From positions 3,348,001 to 3,412,000 of the forward strand of contig CP014773.1 of NCBI GenBank assembly GCA_001596135.1: 64,000 nt of DNA, read 5' to 3'. Positions 53,495 through 63,511 of this stretch are shown here, piece after piece. Within the stretch, counting starts at the first letter, position 1. Every line of letters starts with the position of its first letter. The DNA is from Mucilaginibacter sp. PAMC 26640. GTDB lineage: Bacteria > Bacteroidota > Bacteroidia > Sphingobacteriales > Sphingobacteriaceae. A model generated the notes under the pieces. That model did not search any database and had not been told where the DNA came from. It was given only the letters and a program-made list of their open reading frames with translations. The position numbers were made by a program, and so were the translations under genes.

Positions 53495-55879
53495 ATGAAC
53501 CATAAAGAATTATTAGTACCGCTTAAGTATATGTTGTTGGTGCTGGAATTTCTGCTGACGGGCCTTCCGCGAACTGATGCGCAAGGCATACAGCAGGTGC
53601 AAAGCAACTTTGATAGATATGGCCAAAATATAGTGCAGGAAAAGGTCTTTGTACACACCAGTAAAAGCGAATATTTAACAGGCGAGATTATTTGGTTTAA
53701 GGTATACTGTGTAGATGCCACCCTGAATAAGCCAATTAACCTGAGCAAAGTTGCTTACGTGGAAGTGTTGGATAACATGCAGGTGCCCATTTTGCAGGCG
53801 AAGATAGCGGTAGCTAACGGCATGGGAAGTGGATCGTTTGTTATCCCAGGCACAATAATGAATGGAAATTATAAGCTCAGGGCCTATACCAGCTGGATGA
53901 AAAATTTTGGTCCGGATTATTTTTTCGAGAAGAAGATCACCATCATCAATCCATTGCGTTCACCGGTATTCGCTAAATCAAAGCCTGCCACTTACGATGT
54001 TCAATTTTTCCCTGAAGGGGGCAACCTTGTAAGCGGAATTGTGGCCAATGTTGGTTTCAAAGCGATAGGTAGCGATGGTTTGGGCATTGGCTTTAAAGGT
54101 GCAATAGTAAATAATAGAAATGATACGGTAGTAAGGTTTCAGCCTTTAAAATTCGGGATGGGCCAATTTATGTTTACGCCGCAAGCCGGCTATACCTATA
54201 AGGCCGTAATTAAGGTTGCTGCAGAAAAAACAATTTCAAAAGAGTTGCCGGTAATAAATAGCAGTGGCTACACCATGCATTTGACAGATACGGGTAACGG
54301 TGAGCTGGTTATAAAGGTGAACAGTAATGTTGCTGATGAGCAGATATCCCTGTTGGCCCATACGCGGGGGGTGACCAAAGCGGTTCAAAACACTGTAACG
54401 GCAGGTGGTACCGCACAGTTCACCATCGGCAAGAATTTATTGGGCGAAGGAATATCGCACTTAACCATATTCGGTACTGGCGGGCAGCCTCTATGCGAGC
54501 GTTTGTATTTTAAAAGACCTAACCAAACTGCCTTTGTAGCCGCGGCTGCAGATTTGCCGCAGTATGCTGCCCGCAAAAAAGTGAATCTTATGGTTGCTGC
54601 TAAAGATGCTGCCGGTAAACTCCTGAAATCCGGTTTGTCAATAGCAGTGTACCGTGTAGATAGCCTGCAGGCGCCAGATCCAGATGAGATTTTTAGCTAC
54701 CTGTGGTTAAGTTCAGATCTTCAAGGTCATATCGAATCGCCTTCTTATTATATCAATAATATATCAGCTGAGGCCGAGCAAGCTGCAGATAACCTGATGC
54801 TTACACAAGGCTGGAGAAGATTTAACTGGATTAATATTGTAAAAGGAAAGCTACCGGCACTGAAGTTTTTGCCGGAATACAACGGGCATATTATAACCGT
54901 TAAAACTGTAGATTCGGTAAAAGGACCGGCGAAAAATGTGACAGCGTATTTAGCTGTGCCGGGCAAACGGGTGCAGGTTTATCCCGCCCGGAGCGATGCG
55001 GATGGTATATTACTATTTAATACAAAAGATTTTTATGGTGCCAATGAAATTGTGATACAAACCAATACAGAACGGGATACCGCTCATAAACTTGAAGTGC
55101 TGACCCCTTTTTATGATCAGTACAGCAATTCAATACTGCCCGAATTTGGTTTAACCAACGCAATGCAAGCCTCGCTGCAACAGCAAAGTTTGGGAATGCA
55201 GGTGCAAAACATTTATGCTGGCAGTAAGCTTAAGCGCTTTTATGAACCACTTGTAGATAGTGCAGGTTTTTTTGGTGAGCCTTATAAAACTTACAAGCTG
55301 GATGATTTTACCCGTTTTGTTACCATGGAGGAGGTGATGCGCGAATATGTGAGAGAAACGAGTTCGTCCCGGTCACAGCACCGTTATCACGTGACCATTT
55401 TAGGTGAGCGGGGGCCGCTCGAGGGCGATCCCCTGGTCATATTAGATGGTGTGCCAGTCTTTAATTTGGATAAACTGCTTGCTGTTGACCCGCTGAAAGT
55501 GCAACGCCTGCAGGTAGTGCGGAGGCGGTATTTCTACGGCCCGTCGGTTTATGATGGCATCCTTAATTACACAACTTACAAAGGCGACCTAGGCGGAACG
55601 GAACTCGATTCTCATGCCATTGTTGTGGATTACGAGGGAATGCAATATCAGAGGGAATTTTATTCTCCGCTTTATGAAACCGATGAACAGCAGAAATCCC
55701 GCTTGCCCGATTTCAGAAATTTGCTGTTTTGGTCACCTGAGATTAAAACCGGTACCGCCACGCCCAATTCCGTTTCGTTTTACACATCAGATCAAACCGG
55801 TAAATATTTTGGAATCGTGCAAGGTATAACCGCTAACGGCGATGCTGCTTCGCAATCCTTTACATTTGAAGTAAAGTAG
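53495..55879 (+). CDS. MG2-like/plug-domain outer-membrane-associated protein
   Basis: 794 aa from ATG 53495. After a signal peptide there is an MG2-like start (QEKVFVHTSKSEYLTGEIIWFKVY), typical of large Bacteroidota proteins related to the macroglobulin fold. Several beta-sandwich repeats follow, and near the C-terminus a plug-like domain with GDPLVILDGVPVFNLDKLL and YGPSVYDGILNYTTYKG, as in TonB plugs but without a barrel. It follows the DUF4249 gene after 30 bases. A receptor-assembly or cargo-handling role is a guess. Confidence 0.87.
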   Translation: MNHKELLVPLKYMLLVLEFLLTGLPRTDAQGIQQVQSNFDRYGQNIVQEKVFVHTSKSEYLTGEIIWFKVYCVDATLNKPINLSKVAYVEVLDNMQVPILQAKIAVANGMGSGSFVIPGTIMNGNYKLRAYTSWMKNFGPDYFFEKKITIINPLRSPVFAKSKPATYDVQFFPEGGNLVSGIVANVGFKAIGSDGLGIGFKGAIVNNRNDTVVRFQPLKFGMGQFMFTPQAGYTYKAVIKVAAEKTISKELPVINSSGYTMHLTDTGNGELVIKVNSNVADEQISLLAHTRGVTKAVQNTVTAGGTAQFTIGKNLLGEGISHLTIFGTGGQPLCERLYFKRPNQTAFVAAAADLPQYAARKKVNLMVAAKDAAGKLLKSGLSIAVYRVDSLQAPDPDEIFSYLWLSSDLQGHIESPSYYINNISAEAEQAADNLMLTQGWRRFNWINIVKGKLPALKFLPEYNGHIITVKTVDSVKGPAKNVTAYLAVPGKRVQVYPARSDADGILLFNTKDFYGANEIVIQTNTERDTAHKLEVLTPFYDQYSNSILPEFGLTNAMQASLQQQSLGMQVQNIYAGSKLKRFYEPLVDSAGFFGEPYKTYKLDDFTRFVTMEEVMREYVRETSSSRSQHRYHVTILGERGPLEGDPLVILDGVPVFNLDKLLAVDPLKVQRLQVVRRRYFYGPSVYDGILNYTTYKGDLGGTELDSHAIVVDYEGMQYQREFYSPLYETDEQQKSRLPDFRNLLFWSPEIKTGTATPNSVSFYTSDQTGKYFGIVQGITANGDAASQSFTFEVK

Positions 55880-55983
55880 CTCTGTTGCATTAAAATTGGC
55901 TGGTGCCAGCGTCAGCCTACAGTAATCTTCGTTTACAGGTAGTTGCCGAATTGCTTGCTTATTCCATCTTTACATTAAAAAAA

Positions 55984-56457
55984 ATGGAACCACAACTATT
56001 TGTAAAGATGGCGCTGCAAGGCTGGAACACCCAGGTGGCAAGGGCTGAGAATTTTTTTAATAGTTTAGCAGATGACGATTTCCAAAAACCTATTGCGCCG
56101 GGCAAAAACCGGATCCTATATCTTTATGGGCACTTAACCAGTTACCATGGGTTATTGGCCGAGACTTTAGGTATCGGCGACGCAGTACACCCGGAACTGG
56201 CACCGGTATTTCTCCGCAGTCCGGATGGATCAGCCGTTGAGGCGTATTCGGTTGGGCAACTTAAACAGTATTGGACCGATGTGCATAATTACCTTACTGA
56301 ATTGTTTGCCGCCTTGCCCGCCGAAGACTGGTTTAAACGCCATAACGCCATGACGGATGAAGACTTTGCCAACGACCCCACCCGCAACCGGCTAAGTGTT
56401 CTGCTGAGCCGCACCAATCATATTGCTTATCATTTTGGCCAGCTAATCCTGACCTGA
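55984..56457 (+). CDS. DinB-family protein
   Basis: 157 aa from MEPQLFVKMALQGW (ATG 55984); the longer frame upstream lacks support. The four-helix bundle of DinB/YfiT proteins is suggested by a metal-type His pattern: YLYGHLTSYHGLLAETLG and, near the end, RTNHIAYHFGQLI. Members act in thiol-dependent reactions (bacillithiol or glutathione transfer) or are unknown. No partner is obvious; it lies alone between the MG2-like gene and the amine oxidase gene. 56458-56701 holds no feature. Confidence 0.87.
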   Translation: MEPQLFVKMALQGWNTQVARAENFFNSLADDDFQKPIAPGKNRILYLYGHLTSYHGLLAETLGIGDAVHPELAPVFLRSPDGSAVEAYSVGQLKQYWTDVHNYLTELFAALPAEDWFKRHNAMTDEDFANDPTRNRLSVLLSRTNHIAYHFGQLILT

Positions 56458-56701
56458 TATATAACCCGCAGGAATTTGCAAATATTTTGCTGACTAAAGT
56501 ATTCGCAAGTAATATAAACCCGTTATTTAAAAGCCGCTCACTGGCTAATAGCTGCCATAACTGCTTTCATGGTAAGATAAAAGCCGAATTGCGATGATTT
56601 TCACAATTTAATTGTTAATATTTTAAAAAAGTGCTAAGTTTCCATTGTGAATCTATTGGCTACAGCCAAATCCCGGATTTGCAATTAGCACTGATCTGAT
56701 T

Positions 56702-58291
56702 TTGGAAAAATTAACAAGGCGAAACTTCCTGAGCAGGGGCGCAATGCTGGCTGGTGGCACTTACCCGGCCATGCTGGCATTGGGTATGGTCAAATCTGCC
56801 CCGGCACATGCGTTTGACCTTACCGGAAGCGGTACCGGCAAGCACGTTATTATTTTAGGCGGCGGCCTGGCCGGTATGACGAGTGCCTACGAGTTGAATA
56901 AGCTCGGCTATAAATGCACCATTCTGGAAGCCCGTGAAAGGGCAGGAGGAAGATGCTGGAGCATTCGTAACGGCAGCACCAATGAGGAAACGGGCATGCC
57001 GAAAGCTACCGCTGCATTTGATGATGGCCTTTACTTCAATGCCGGGCCGTCGCGCATACCACACCACCATGAACTGACTTTACATTACTGCAAGGAATTA
57101 GGAGTGCCCATACAGGTTTACAATAATGTTAACGAGGGTGCTTACTACTTCGCCGAAGGAAAAGGGCGCTTATCTAACAAAAAAATTCGCGCCCGGGAAG
57201 TACATAATGATGTGCGTGGCTACATGGCCGAACTGTTAAGTAAAAGCGTGGATCATGGCGCGCTGGACGGGGCACTTACCAAAGAAGACACCCAAAAAGT
57301 ACTTGAATACCTGGCCGCCGAAGGCGGATTGGATATCGACAAGCTATACAAGGCATCTGCCCGCAGAGGTTACGCAGAGTCGCCTGGCGCAGGTAGCAAG
57401 GCGGGCAAAATCGCTGATGCGAACAAACTGGCGGATATCATCCAATCGGGTTTGCTGGACCCCGATTTTTATAATGTTGCCGAATATACCTACGAGTTGC
57501 AGATGACGATGTTCCAAGCCATTGGTGGTATGGATATGATAGCAAAGGCATTGCAAAAGCAGGTGGCCCCTTCGCTAAAACTGGGTGCCGAAGTGACCAA
57601 TATAACTAACCTGGCCGAAGGCGTAAAAGTCACTTACAAAGATGCTGCCGGCGAGCATCTGCTGCAGGGTGATCTGTGTATCTGCACTTTGCCATTGCCG
57701 GTATTGAGTAATGTAAGTAACAACTTTAGCAGCGATGTAAGCCGCGCTATCGACTATATCAGCTATATCCAAACCGGCAAGATAGGGTTGCAGTTTAAGA
57801 GGAGGTTTTGGGAAGAAGATGACCACATTTACGGCGGTATTACACACATTAATAACGATTTAACTCAAATTTTTTACCCTTCATATGATTATTTAGGAAA
57901 AAAGGGTATCTTAATTGGGTATTACAATTTCAACGAAAAAGCAGAGCGTACAGGCGAGCTAAACTACCCGGAACGCGAAAAGCTGGCCCTTCAAAAAGGC
58001 AGGCTCATTCACCCGCAATATGATCAGGAGTTTGAGCGGTCGTTCTCGGTGAGCTGGCATAAAACAAAGTACAATTTGGGTGGCTGGGCCATTTACAATA
58101 ACGAAACCCGCAAAACGCAATACCCGGTTTTGCTAAAGCCCGATAAACAGGTTTATTTTGCCGGGGAACATTTAAGCTATCTCAACGCCTGGATGGCAGG
58201 AGCGTTTGAATCGGCCAGGAGCGTAGTTGCAGCAGTTCACGGACGACTGTCGGAACAACGGCTAAGTTATCCGGCCACAACGGACAAATAG
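56702..58291 (+). CDS. Tat-exported FAD amine/amino-acid oxidase
   Basis: 529 aa. It starts with TTG at 56702; no ATG exists between the upstream stop at 56648 and this point. The N-terminus TRRNFLSRGAMLAGG is a Tat signal. FAD-binding motif VIILGGGLAGMTSAYELNKLGY, then EARERAGGRCWSIR, and the C-terminal amine-oxidase block YFAGEHLSYLNAWMAGAFESA are all present. These enzymes oxidise amines or L-amino acids to the imine and H2O2 in the periplasm. The next gene is an aminotransferase 22 bases downstream, so they probably act on related substrates. Confidence 0.92.
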   Translation: MEKLTRRNFLSRGAMLAGGTYPAMLALGMVKSAPAHAFDLTGSGTGKHVIILGGGLAGMTSAYELNKLGYKCTILEARERAGGRCWSIRNGSTNEETGMPKATAAFDDGLYFNAGPSRIPHHHELTLHYCKELGVPIQVYNNVNEGAYYFAEGKGRLSNKKIRAREVHNDVRGYMAELLSKSVDHGALDGALTKEDTQKVLEYLAAEGGLDIDKLYKASARRGYAESPGAGSKAGKIADANKLADIIQSGLLDPDFYNVAEYTYELQMTMFQAIGGMDMIAKALQKQVAPSLKLGAEVTNITNLAEGVKVTYKDAAGEHLLQGDLCICTLPLPVLSNVSNNFSSDVSRAIDYISYIQTGKIGLQFKRRFWEEDDHIYGGITHINNDLTQIFYPSYDYLGKKGILIGYYNFNEKAERTGELNYPEREKLALQKGRLIHPQYDQEFERSFSVSWHKTKYNLGGWAIYNNETRKTQYPVLLKPDKQVYFAGEHLSYLNAWMAGAFESARSVVAAVHGRLSEQRLSYPATTDK

Positions 58292-58313
58292 AGAAATTAA
58301 AACGTAAAACGAT

Positions 58314-59486
58314 ATGGCAAACTCACAAAATCGCAGAAACTGGATCAAAAGCAGTGCTTTGATGGCCGGGGGACTGGCCTTTGTATCCGGATCTATCAGC
58401 AAACTTGCTGCAATGCCGGTTATTCGCAAAATGACTGGCACTAATACCCTGGCGGCCGAAAACGACGCTGTGTTACAAGGAATGCCGGTACTTAAGGCGC
58501 GATTGCTGGCTAATGAAAACCCCTTTGGTCCATCTGCCGCGGCCAAAAAAGCCATATCAGATTCACTGGAAACCAGTTATCAGTATTCGTTTTTCGCTTT
58601 AGGTACGCTGCAAAATAAAATTGCCCAGCATGAAGGTTTATCATCCGGTAACATTCTTTTAGACGCCGGATCTTCGCCGCTGTTGCTGGCTGCTGCTATG
58701 CACTTTAGCAAGGGTGGCAAAAATATTATTACTGCCGACCCATCTTACGAAGACCTGCCGACCCAAGCTGCTAATTTTGAAGGCAAATGGGTAAAAGTGC
58801 CAGTAACAGCAGACTATAAGCTGGACCTGGATGCCATGGAAGCCAAGGTTGACGGCAATACCGGCCTTGTTTACATCTGTAATCCCAATAACCCCACCGC
58901 AACCATAGTAGATACCGAAAAATTAAAAAGCTTTTGCGAACGAGTCTCAAAGAAAGCCACAATATTTGTTGATGAGGCCTACATCGATTACCTGCCTGAT
59001 CCGGCCGGATCTTCCATGATTGGCGGTATAAAGGCTGGCCAGAACATCATTGTGGCCAGGACATTTTCTAAGTTGTACGGTTTTGCAGGTTTGCGCTGCG
59101 GATACATTGTAGCACAGCCCGAAATGATAAAAACATTGTCCATCTACACTTCCGGGGCTTTTGCCATGTCGGCGACTACCGCCGCGGCTGCTATAGCTGC
59201 CTATCAGGAAACCGGGTACCTGCAGGATGCGCTGAAGAAAACTAATGCATCCAAAGAATATTTATACAGCGTTTTGAAGAAAGAAGGCTATACCTACATC
59301 CCTTCATCGGCCAATTTTGTGATGTTCCCGCTGAAGATGGATGGCAAAAAGTTTGTAAGCGAAATGATGAAACGAGGCGTCGGCCTGCGCAACTGGAAGC
59401 TGAACGGGCAGGAATGGTGCCGCATCAGTATCGGACGCATGGACGAAATGGAAGCTTTTGCTGAAGCATTTAAACAGATCTCGTGA
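58314..59486 (+). CDS. Exported PLP-dependent aminotransferase (HisC-like fold)
   Basis: 390 aa. A Tat-like start (NRRNWIKSSALMAGGLAF) is unusual for this fold, normally cytoplasmic. The class I/II aminotransferase features are complete: PLP phosphate contacts, NPNNPT (190-195), DEAYIDY (220-226), and the Schiff-base Lys253 in RTFSKLYGFAGLRCGY. It follows the amine oxidase gene closely and likely uses a folded, cofactor-loaded enzyme exported through Tat. Substrate unknown; histidinol phosphate is unlikely in the periplasm. Confidence 0.9.
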   Translation: MANSQNRRNWIKSSALMAGGLAFVSGSISKLAAMPVIRKMTGTNTLAAENDAVLQGMPVLKARLLANENPFGPSAAAKKAISDSLETSYQYSFFALGTLQNKIAQHEGLSSGNILLDAGSSPLLLAAAMHFSKGGKNIITADPSYEDLPTQAANFEGKWVKVPVTADYKLDLDAMEAKVDGNTGLVYICNPNNPTATIVDTEKLKSFCERVSKKATIFVDEAYIDYLPDPAGSSMIGGIKAGQNIIVARTFSKLYGFAGLRCGYIVAQPEMIKTLSIYTSGAFAMSATTAAAAIAAYQETGYLQDALKKTNASKEYLYSVLKKEGYTYIPSSANFVMFPLKMDGKKFVSEMMKRGVGLRNWKLNGQEWCRISIGRMDEMEAFAEAFKQIS

Positions 59487-59646
59487 GCAACGGCTTGGGG
59501 GCATTACCAGTGTGATATTAACTGTTTATTCAACATACACCTCAATAAACTAATTTCTGTGTTCTCCGTGCCTCCTTTGCGCACGCTGTGGTTAAATAAA
59601 AACCATGCTGCGCGGAATTATGCACTTACTTAAGTAATCTTTTATA

Positions 59647-60642
59647 ATGCGAAAACTACTAATTACAATTGGACTTACTTTTATAGTCGTTACTGGCTTT
59701 GCCCAGGAAAAAGTTAATCCCCGTCCGCTTACAATGGCCGAGTATACCAAAGGGAAAACTTACGCCATTGCCGACCTTGACAAAGATACCTATGTAAAGT
59801 TTGATAATGCTTACGTGCTTGACAGGTACGAAAGCCGTAAACCTTACTTCATTACCGGCAGCGACAACCTGAAGAAGCGGATCGATCTGTATAAATTTAT
59901 TGCCAAAGAGGGAATGCAGGAGATAGGTACCATGGTTTTTTACACCAGTGAAACCGGCAAAAAATACCAGGCCCTGGTACCAGATTTTACTGCGGATGCC
60001 AAAGTGTGGGCTGCTTATTTCCAGGATATCGATGATATTAATAAAGTGGAGAAGAATTTCATCCTGAAGTTGTCATATGTGCTATCTAAAGAGCTCAGTT
60101 TTCAGCAATATAAAGTGCTGAATAATGGCAAGGATATGAAAGAAGAATCAGCTACTTATGGCAATGATATCTGTTTTCCGGGTGATGAATTGGTGACGAT
60201 GAGTAATGGCAGTAAAAAGTTGTTGAAAGATGTAAAAAGCGGCGATGAAGTGATTACTATCGATCCGCTCACCCGTAAATCCTCGGCCACCAGGGTAAAA
60301 GAGCTAACGGTTCACGCTGCTAAGAATTATGCACTAACCCGGCTGGTGCTGATATCGGCTAAAGAAAATAATACCATTAGCGCTATCGGTGTAATTCTGC
60401 GCGCTAAAGTGCTGCAGGCCACCCCAAACCACCCGATGGCTACTAAAGAAGGCCGATTAAAAATAGGCGATATAAATATCGGTCAGCAGGTACTATGCCT
60501 TAACGAGCAAACCGGCAAGTACGAAGCCTACACCGTATTGCAAAAGAATGAGCTTGCTGGCGGGGTACAAAATGTGTACAATATCGTAGCCGAAAAAGGC
60601 AGCACGATCCTGATGAACGGGGTGATGGTGCTGCAGAAGTAA
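59647..60642 (+). CDS. Secreted protein with C-terminal Hint (hedgehog/intein) domain
   Basis: 331 aa. Signal peptide to about residue 20 (VTGFAQ). Residues 22-170 are an unknown domain. From Cys176 the Hint module begins: ICFPGDELVTMSNG, then LLKDVKSGDEVITIDP, the block-B motif TPNHP (259-263, His262), then IGDINIGQQVLCLN and VYNIVAEKGSTILMNG. The Cys nucleophile and block-B His needed for thioester formation are present, but the protein ends seven residues after Asn324 with no C-extein, as in hedgehog-type autoprocessing proteins. Self-cleavage is plausible, not shown. Confidence 0.85.
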   Translation: MRKLLITIGLTFIVVTGFAQEKVNPRPLTMAEYTKGKTYAIADLDKDTYVKFDNAYVLDRYESRKPYFITGSDNLKKRIDLYKFIAKEGMQEIGTMVFYTSETGKKYQALVPDFTADAKVWAAYFQDIDDINKVEKNFILKLSYVLSKELSFQQYKVLNNGKDMKEESATYGNDICFPGDELVTMSNGSKKLLKDVKSGDEVITIDPLTRKSSATRVKELTVHAAKNYALTRLVLISAKENNTISAIGVILRAKVLQATPNHPMATKEGRLKIGDINIGQQVLCLNEQTGKYEAYTVLQKNELAGGVQNVYNIVAEKGSTILMNGVMVLQK

Positions 60643-60681
60643 GATTTATTGAAAGAGCAGCCGTCATGCCGAATTTATTTC

Positions 60682-62063
60682 ACTGTTGTCCGGTAAAAAC
60701 TCAAATAATAAAAAAAGTTACGATTTAAGGCCTTTCAGAGTAGATCATGTCTTAAAACCAATTTCCAAGCCCCCCAGTTTTAGTTGTTCGGCATGATCGT
60801 ACACTGCGGACAGCCGTTCGGGATTGTTAAGGAAGTCGAACAAATGAATGTAGCTCATCAAATGCAACCTGATGATCGACGTTAGATTTGAAAAGGCCCA
60901 TTTCCTTTTGAGTTGTACCTGTACCAGTTTGATGAGCAGATCAGCAATGAAAGCACACCATATCTGGATCTTAATGGCGTTTTCATTATCGCCAAGGAAG
61001 TATTTAAGCGGGAAGTTCTGTTTAACCCGTTTGAAAAGCACCTCGATCAGCCATCGCTTTTTATAAATGTCTGCTACCACTTCAGGAGGCAGAGAAAAGT
61101 TGTTGGTCAGGAACTCAAATGTCCGGCCGGATTCCTTGTCGAAAAAGGTAACTACGCGGACTTTTAGCTTGATGCCTTCTTTTTGAGTCCGTGTTCCCTG
61201 TAAGAGAGATCTATCCGCTACTACACCCACATCTTTACTGTGTTCGCTCAACTCATGGACAGTGGTTACGGTGTAACGGGCATCTTTTTTCTGCCTTGTA
61301 ACGAAAAATACGCCCTCATTACAGAATCTTTCATACTGGGCGTAACTGACATAGCCTTTATCAAAAACGATGAATGAACCTGGCTGTAAGTGTATCTCTT
61401 TCAAAAAAGGCATATCATTGGCACTGGCAGCGGTAAAGTTCACCTTTAGTGGTACATCGTCCGCAGCATTGATCAACGTGTGCACCTTGATCCCGCCCTT
61501 TCTTCTGCCATCTAACTTACCCGGGCTTGGAGCATTTAATATTCGCTGAAACAACGTGATGGTAGAAGCATCAGCTATAAATAGTTTTGGGTCTATACGC
61601 AACCGGCTGTCCGGTAAAAGATGCTTATGACGACGGTATAACTGATCATAGATACGGGCAAATACCTCAAAACTTCTCCCGGCATTGGCATCACATAAAG
61701 TGCTTCGCGCCGGACACTTAATAACGCCCGTATGGCTGAGTTTATGCAGGCAGGCCTTCATGCCGCTCACTACTTCACGACTACTGGTGCATTTATTGAA
61801 AGCACAATAAAGCATCGTTACCAGGTGGGTATAAGTGTCGAAATAACGATAATAGCGGTCATGCTCACCGCGCCGGGCTAATGACCTTATTCCATTACGG
61901 TCAAGTAAACTTAACAGCTGATTCAGCACCGGCTGTCCGGTAAAAAAAGTACTTTTGCCCATGTTGAATGTTTAAGTGTGGTAACTCAAATATCAACAAC
62001 AAAGGGGTAGCTTGTAAACTACCCCTTAACTTTTATCAAAAAATCGTTTTACCGGACAACAGT
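60682..62063 (-). mobile_element. IS4-family insertion sequence, copy 1
   Basis: 1382 bp with perfect terminal inverted repeats ACTGTTGTCCGGTAAAA. The 11-bp flanks are GAATTTATTTC on the left and GAACTTGTTTC on the right: related but not identical, so this is not a clean target duplication and the ends may come from recombination. It is inserted in the middle of a palindrome of the CATGCCGAA/TTCGGCA type. It carries one transposase gene on the minus strand. Confidence 0.9.
60745..61962 (-). CDS. IS4-family DDE transposase, intact
   Basis: 405 aa. An N-terminal DUF4372-like region (FFTGQPVLNQLLSLLDRNGI) is followed by the DDE catalytic core: first Asp in LFIADASTITLF, second in GSFIVFDKGYVSYAQYE, and the IS4 signature YREK as YKKRWLIEVLFKRVKQNF, which includes the catalytic Glu. 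The length fits IS4 members. It moves the 1.38-kb element around it and should be functional, unlike copy 2 at 62194, from which it differs by one frame-shifting base and one silent change. Confidence 0.93.
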   Translation of the reverse strand: MGKSTFFTGQPVLNQLLSLLDRNGIRSLARRGEHDRYYRYFDTYTHLVTMLYCAFNKCTSSREVVSGMKACLHKLSHTGVIKCPARSTLCDANAGRSFEVFARIYDQLYRRHKHLLPDSRLRIDPKLFIADASTITLFQRILNAPSPGKLDGRRKGGIKVHTLINAADDVPLKVNFTAASANDMPFLKEIHLQPGSFIVFDKGYVSYAQYERFCNEGVFFVTRQKKDARYTVTTVHELSEHSKDVGVVADRSLLQGTRTQKEGIKLKVRVVTFFDKESGRTFEFLTNNFSLPPEVVADIYKKRWLIEVLFKRVKQNFPLKYFLGDNENAIKIQIWCAFIADLLIKLVQVQLKRKWAFSNLTSIIRLHLMSYIHLFDFLNNPERLSAVYDHAEQLKLGGLEIGFKT

Positions 62064-62130
62064 GAACTTGTTTCGGCACCCCACATGCTAAAACGATAAT
62101 CCCACCTTGCCGTCATGCCGAATTTATTTC

Positions 62131-63511
62131 ACTATTGTCCGGTAAAAACTCAAATAATAAAAAAAGTTACGATTTAAGGCCTTTCAGAGTAGATCATGTC
62201 TTAAAACCAATTTCCAAGCCCCCCAGTTTTAGTTGTTCGGCATGATCGTACACTGCGGACAGCCGTTCGGGATTGTTAAGGAAGTCGAACAAATGAATGT
62301 AGCTCATCAAATGCAACCTGATGATCGACGTTAGATTTGAAAGGCCCATTTCCTTTTGAGTTGTACCTGTACCAGTTTGATGAGCAGATCAGCAATGAAA
62401 GCACACCATATCTGGATCTTAATGGCGTTTTCATTATCGCCAAGGAAGTATTTAAGCGGGAAGTTCTGTTTAACCCGTTTGAAAAGCACCTCGATCAGCC
62501 ATCGCTTTTTATAAATGTCTGCTACCACTTCAGGAGGCAGAGAAAAGTTGTTGGTCAGGAACTCAAATGTCCGGCCGGATTCCTTGTCGAAAAAGGTAAC
62601 TACGCGGACTTTTAGCTTGATGCCTTCTTTTTGAGTCCGTGTTCCCTGTAAGAGAGATCTATCCGCTACTACACCCACATCTTTACTGTGTTCGCTCAAC
62701 TCATGGACAGTGGTTACGGTGTAACGGGCATCTTTTTTCTGCCTTGTAACGAAAAATACGCCCTCATTACAGAATCTTTCATACTGGGCGTAACTGACAT
62801 AGCCTTTATCAAAAACGATGAATGAACCTGGCTGTAAGTGTATCTCTTTCAAAAAAGGCATATCATTGGCACTGGCAGCGGTAAAGTTCACCTTTAGTGG
62901 TACATCGTCCGCAGCATTGATCAACGTGTGCACCTTGATCCCGCCCTTTCTTCTGCCATCTAACTTACCCGGGCTTGGAGCATTTAATATTCGCTGAAAC
63001 AACGTGATGGTAGAAGCATCAGCTATAAAAAGTTTTGGGTCTATACGCAACCGGCTGTCCGGTAAAAGATGCTTATGACGACGGTATAACTGATCATAGA
63101 TACGGGCAAATACCTCAAAACTTCTCCCGGCATTGGCATCACATAAAGTGCTTCGCGCCGGACACTTAATAACGCCCGTATGGCTGAGTTTATGCAGGCA
63201 GGCCTTCATGCCGCTCACTACTTCACGACTACTGGTGCATTTATTGAAAGCACAATAAAGCATCGTTACCAGGTGGGTATAAGTGTCGAAATAACGATAA
63301 TAGCGGTCATGCTCACCGCGCCGGGCTAATGACCTTATTCCATTACGGTCAAGTAAACTTAACAGCTGATTCAGCACCGGCTGTCCGGTAAAAAAAGTAC
63401 TTTTGCCCATGTTGAATGTTTAAGTGTGGTAACTCAAATATCAACAACAAAGGGGTAGCTTGTAAACTACCCCTTAACTTTTATCAAAAAATCGTTTTAC
63501 CGGACAACAGT
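62131..63511 (-). mobile_element. IS4-family insertion sequence, copy 2
   Basis: 1381 bp, in the same orientation as copy 1 and 67 bases away. Terminal repeats are ACTATTGTCCGGTAAAA on the left (one change) and its partner on the right. It is bounded by an exact 11-bp repeat GAATTTATTTC (62120-62130 and 63512-63522), a good target-site duplication. The target is again the centre of a CATGCCGAA/TTCGGCA palindrome. Confidence 0.92.
62194..63410 (-). pseudogene. IS4-family transposase, frameshifted copy
   Basis: Same gene as 60745-61962, but one A is missing from a run near 62336 (GAAAGGCC instead of GAAAAGGCC). The frame shifts after RKWAF and ends at 62331, losing the last 46 residues and leaving 359 aa. 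The DDE residues and YREK signature are intact, so some activity is possible, but the truncated C-terminus makes it a likely pseudogene. Confidence 0.9.
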
